Assembly: GCF_009848505.1 (NCBI RefSeq) | Contig: NZ_WWDL01000038.1 | Span: 1 to 44,770, forward strand | Direction: 5' to 3' | DNA: 44,770 nucleotides | From: Muricoccus harenae | GTDB lineage: Bacteria > Pseudomonadota > Alphaproteobacteria > Acetobacterales > Acetobacteraceae | Shown here: positions 44,006 through 44,770 of the stretch, one piece after another | Layout: every line of letters starts with the position of its first letter | Position numbering within the stretch: position 1 is the first letter of the stretch | The notes under the pieces: generated by a model | What the model was told of the DNA's origin: nothing | Seen by the model: the letters and a program-made list of their open reading frames with translations, nothing else | The model's database searches: none | Made by a program: the position numbers and the translations under genes

Positions 44006-44770
44006 TTAGGCGGGACGTGGCGAGAGGGTGTAGTTCCAAGCGGGGCAAACTGTGTGTGGAGAGAGACGAAGCCGGCGCATTTCGTCATCGGACACACTCT
44101 CTCCGGTCTCGTTGCCGCCGCGCTTGAGGCTTGTGGTGACTTGGAGCCCGGTCACTGTTGTGGTGCCGGCGATGTAGCGTCGGATGGTCTCGAAGCTACG
44201 CAGCGGCACACCGGCCCAGTTGAGGCTGATGTGGCTGAAGAGCCGGTGCTCGACCGGGTTCCACTTCGAGCAGCCGCTGGGGTAATGGCATACTGTGACC
44301 TCGAGACCGCAGGTGTCGCAGAGCTGCTCCTGCAACTGCGCCTTCCACACGCGGGAGCGGCAGCTCTTTGACCCACCCGCATCAGCAAGAACAAGAAGGC
44401 GCTCGGTCTTGGGGAAGCGCCGCCGCCCTTCGGCCTCCCACCAGTCGCTGATCGCCTCGACGGCAAAGCGCGGCGTGTCGAAGCAGTCGCCGATGCAGAC
44501 ATGACCGCGGTTTGTCGTCAGCTCGTAAATGCCATGCGGGATCGCTTGACCCACCGCATCCTGCGGCCAGTCATGCACCAGCACGGCCTCGGCCTTCTGG
44601 CACCACGCCCGGCCGGCATTCCTGAAGTTACCGACCAGCTCCTTTTTTTTTGGCATCCACACTGATGATCGGCGCGCCTGCTGCAACGAACTCCGCACGT
44701 TGTTCAGCGATGTGGCGGAACTGAGCGTCGCGCTCAGGAGGCGAGGCGCGTGCCTCGGTGCGGCGCGCAT
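44006..44770 (-). pseudogene. ISAzo13-family transposase, partial, frame change at A9
   Basis: C-terminal part of an ISAzo13-family (Rhodopirellula-type DDE) transposase; the 5' end is outside the window. Recognisable blocks: KKKELVGNFRNAGRAW, PHGIYELTTNRGHV, FAVEAISDWWEAEGRRRFP, LLVLADAGGSKSCRSRVWK, VCHYPSGCSKWNPVEHRLF and RRYIAGTTTVTGLQV. Upstream of 44652 the matching sequence (SPPERDAQFRHIAEQRAEFV, then GAPIISVDAKKK) is in another frame. The switch occurs at nine A residues (44643-44651 on the minus strand), where eight would keep the frame. It is either inactivated or uses slippage at the A run. Confidence 0.85.

Noticed and set aside
1-44770. CRISPR arrays, tRNA or rRNA genes, riboswitches
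   Set aside because: No regularly spaced repeats, cloverleaf-type sequences with a T-loop GGTTCGA core, or rRNA signatures were seen by eye. Short structured RNAs could still be missed.

Overview
The window looks like the chromosome of a high-GC alphaproteobacterium. The most likely group is the Acetobacteraceae (Roseomonas-like). This is inferred from gene content only: Bug/TTT-type solute receptors, CaiB/BaiF CoA-transferases paired with CitE-like lyases, an alternative CoxMNOP-like cytochrome oxidase, and small stress proteins (DUF3606, DUF2934, GlsB, dodecin). No rRNA, tRNA or CRISPR array was seen.

Layout. (1) 0.4-7.3 kb: a GntR/FCD regulator is divergent from a five-gene operon made of an ABC uptake system (binding protein, fused double permease, ATPase), a family III CoA-transferase and a CitE-like lyase. 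Two perfect palindromes lie between regulator and operon. (2) 7.7-14 kb, minus strand: a beheaded FAD dehydrogenase abutting an AI-2E family permease, an acetoacetate decarboxylase with a patatin-like phospholipase, and an HSL-type esterase. (3) 14.7-17.5 kb: a Bug-type receptor followed by a ThDP-dependent decarboxylase/acetolactate-synthase-like enzyme, then a decayed gene. (4) 18.5-24 kb: a small cytochrome c gene divergent from an aa3-type oxidase operon (subunits II, I, two III-like proteins, IV, and a 67-residue membrane peptide). (5) 24.4-36 kb: many short, mostly single genes of stress and signalling type: DUF3606, a duplicated ABM-like protein, a Nudix hydrolase, GlsB, a DUF2934 protein, two alpha/beta hydrolases, a receiver protein, dodecin, a 913-residue hybrid histidine kinase, an orphan ParD antitoxin and an SH3 lipoprotein. 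A candidate small RNA with TGC-rich inverted repeats sits at about 30.4-30.6 kb. (6) 36.7-39.8 kb, minus strand: a second CoA-transferase plus CitE-like lyase pair, here followed by a Bug receptor gene carrying two compensating frameshifts. (7) 40-44.8 kb: mobile DNA, comprising a complete IS3-family element with 3-bp target duplication and a nonsense-mutated orfB, a YihY/BrkB membrane protein, an IS6-family relic, and an ISAzo13-family transposase running off the right edge with a frame change at a nine-A tract.

How it fits together. The two CoA-transferase/lyase modules probably each import an organic acid, activate it to a CoA thioester and cleave it to an acyl-CoA plus an oxoacid. They use unrelated transporter types, and the second is probably failing at its receptor. 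The cox operon with its neighbouring cytochrome c forms a self-contained alternative respiratory terminus. The rest is a patchwork in which broken genes (flavoprotein, haloperoxidase-like relic, DUF72 stub, orphan antitoxin, IS remnants) show repeated insertion and deletion. No clearly new defence or mobile system was found. The best leads are the candidate small RNA, the antitoxin overlapping the kinase gene, the duplicated catabolic modules and the compensating frameshifts.
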